Origin: Spisula solida
Taxonomy: Eukaryota > Mollusca > Bivalvia > Venerida > Mactridae
Direction: 5' to 3'
Assembly (NCBI GenBank): GCA_947247005.1
Contig: OX365946.1
Coordinates: forward strand, 49,688,734 to 49,752,733
Length of the DNA: 64,000 bases
A model generated the notes under the pieces. It worked only from the letters and a program-made list of their open reading frames with translations, searched no databases and was not told where the DNA came from. Positions 62,122 through 64,000 of this stretch are shown here, piece by piece. Numbering within the stretch: position 1 is the stretch's first letter; every line of letters starts with the position of its first letter. Made by a program: the position numbers and the translations under genes.

Positions 62122-62224
62122 AGTTAGAACATATTAAGTAAATTTTAATGATTAAAAAGGGCGGAGCGAGCGAGGCGAAGCGAGGCCTTTTTAGTCATTA
62201 AAATTTACTTAATATGTTCTAACT
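62122..62224. repeat. Long near-perfect hairpin, 39-bp arms
   Basis: The arms 62122-62160 and 62186-62224 pair with one mismatch (AGTTAGAACATATTAAGTAA at the left start). The loop is the G-rich GCGGAGCGAGCGAGGCGAAG plus CGAGG. A wider inverted pair TAGAATATAAC / GTTATATTCTA borders the following 150 bp, which suggests a foldback element. Confidence 0.9.
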
Positions 62225-64000
62225 AACTTAGAATATAACATTCTGCATTCTGATTGGCCGATAGAAATTAGCGCCAACGCATGACGTCAAGTCTGTTAAG
62301 AGAAAATTTTAATGATTAAATTTTCATTTAACCGCGAAAATGCGGCGTTTTCATTGGCTCATAATGTAGGTTATATTCTAAAGCAGAGAATCTTCCACTA
62401 GGTTTCATTAGCTTCGTTTATAACTCCGGGTCTGGATGCTGACGAAAATTATTTAAATTCAGAAAGGCGTATTTTATGACAGTTTAATGGACACCCTTGA
62501 CACGTTGATATGCTCTTTAATATATCGCGTTCAAAACAGACCGGCCTTTAAAAATGAATTCACAATCAAAGATTAAGAGTTTTCAATTTCTAGCACCAGT
62601 CGAACTTCCCAATCACTTTTATTTTCATGTTCTCTTACTTTTAAGTTGATCTATGATGATCTAGTTTTTTATTGTTCATTTTTATAAAACTGTGTATATA
62701 TGTCATAGTTTATCTGTTACCGGTGAAGCTTGATAATACGCAATACATGTACTCATAATTTGGGCTGTTGAATAGTGTGAATATAAGGCTAAATAAAGAA
62801 ATATGTGTGGTGCAGGTAACACTGGTGAATAATATGGTAGGTAGGTAGGCATTTCTTTTTTCTCTTTTTTTCGATGCAAGTGTACATGATACATCAGTGG
62901 TCCCAATTTACTAAATTAATGTAACTGTAAGCATCTCTGCCACTAGCAATATGGTATTGCATATATATAGTAAATACAGTATGTCAAAATAGAAACTGAA
63001 CATTTTTCCTTCCACGCTTTTTCGTACCTGCTCAAAATCAATAAAAATGCTAGAGTCGGAGCTAAAAATAGGTTAGTTATGGTTACCTGAACCACATATA
63101 TTTTTTAGCCTAAACGAAGTTCTTTCAATTACAAGCGTATAATCATATTAATCATCTCCCTAATTTGATGTCTTATACAATGTACCAATACCACGTGATT
63201 TTTCATGACGACATTTGCTTAACTTGGAAAAGAAAAAAAGCAATAAGCATTTTATTTCTTCATCGATTTCTACGCAAAATACCCCACGCTGGGATGAAAA
63301 TTATTTGCTTGATCTTTTCAGCAGCTTGGTCGTTTTTTCCAGCAACCTATGAAACCTGTATCTTCCAAGGTTTCGTCTTGGACCTGTAGTCAAAAGTCAC
63401 GTAGTATTGCTACACTGTTATATGTATCGTTGTTTATATCTTGAAAGTTTATACTTCAAATAGTTAAAAATTAGTATTTGAATGAATGGATGTCCATAAT
63501 TCTTGGGAGTATTTAGTTTTACTTTTGCATCATTGCTACCTTAGGGTATAAATGATTGATATAATTGAATTGTATTGCAATATGTTTATATTAGAAATTT
63601 AAAACTCAAAATGTGTCATAACACTATACCTCACAATTTGTTTTGTCATTTTCATCCACCAGTGGCCTTACACAATTTATGAACATGGGATGAACTAAAC
63701 TTGTATTTATTTTTCATGTGTTGCCCCGGGGCCCTTAATCTTACAGGGGTAAATTAAACTGAGACTTGCTGGTGTTTGAAAATGGTGCTTTTATTCTTGT
63801 ATGCTTCATGTGTCTATCATATCACAGTGTGTTTATTATTGTCGTACTAGTTTATGTTATTAGTTATTCTTGATAAATAATCAGTCAAATACTTATACAT
63901 GTAGTTCCGTATAAAATGAGTTGTTTTGGTTGATATGATCTTATATTTTCTGAAATATATCACAATAATACCTACACGAGTGTTTGTACGACTTATGGTG
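62225..64000. other. Downstream region, no gene seen
   Basis: A+T-rich; GGTAGGTAGGTAGGC tract at about 62839. No open frame with recognisable content. Confidence 0.5.

Overview
The window is eukaryotic: about two-thirds A+T, with GT-AG introns, short coiled-coil exons separated by kilobase introns, tRNA-derived SINEs, MITEs, foldback elements and large minisatellites. The gene content (taxilin, headcase) and the repeat style (hairpin modules followed by GTCC tracts, many small inverted-repeat elements) fit a lophotrochozoan, most likely a bivalve mollusc. This assignment is an inference. No species-level call is possible by reading alone.

Three genes can be supported. (1) 1535-26085, plus strand: the 3' 13 coding exons of a taxilin, a syntaxin-binding coiled-coil protein. 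Joined at GT-AG sites, they give one open frame of 2187 nt (728 codons plus stop). The gene continues upstream of the window, or its 5' exon is non-coding. (2) 50169-51704, minus strand: a complete intronless ORF of 511 aa for headcase (HECA/hdc), with CCAAT boxes upstream. It may have a very long 3' UTR running down to about 40.77 kb. (3) 61090-61593, plus strand: an intact 167-aa glycine-rich small membrane-protein-like ORF in one coding exon, preceded by a splice acceptor. Its family is uncertain.

The rest is introns, UTR and intergenic DNA full of repeats. Taxilin introns carry several MITE-like elements, a foldback family present as an inverted pair on either side of exons 5-10, a 40-bp tandem triplication that copies the exon-6 splice donor, and a palindrome of about 0.6 kb in intron 11. 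Downstream of taxilin are a TA-flanked MITE with perfect 31-bp inverted repeats (28.54-28.93 kb), a 2.3-kb minisatellite of 40-41 bp units with a 123-bp higher-order repeat (29.55-31.88 kb), a 108-bp tandem array built on a tRNA-like promoter (32.35-33.20 kb), and a dense cluster of TTCNNGAA palindromes (34.2-34.9 kb). The 53.6-58.4 kb interval is bounded by an inverted pair of elements of about 540 bp and contains a SINE, a degenerate tandem array and a tRNA-Pro-like SINE head.

The three genes do not form an obvious functional unit. The best candidates for new biology are the repeat architectures inside taxilin (possible circular RNA, alternative donors, RNA editing substrates) and the intergenic repeat arrays. 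All are sequence observations that need expression or comparative data.
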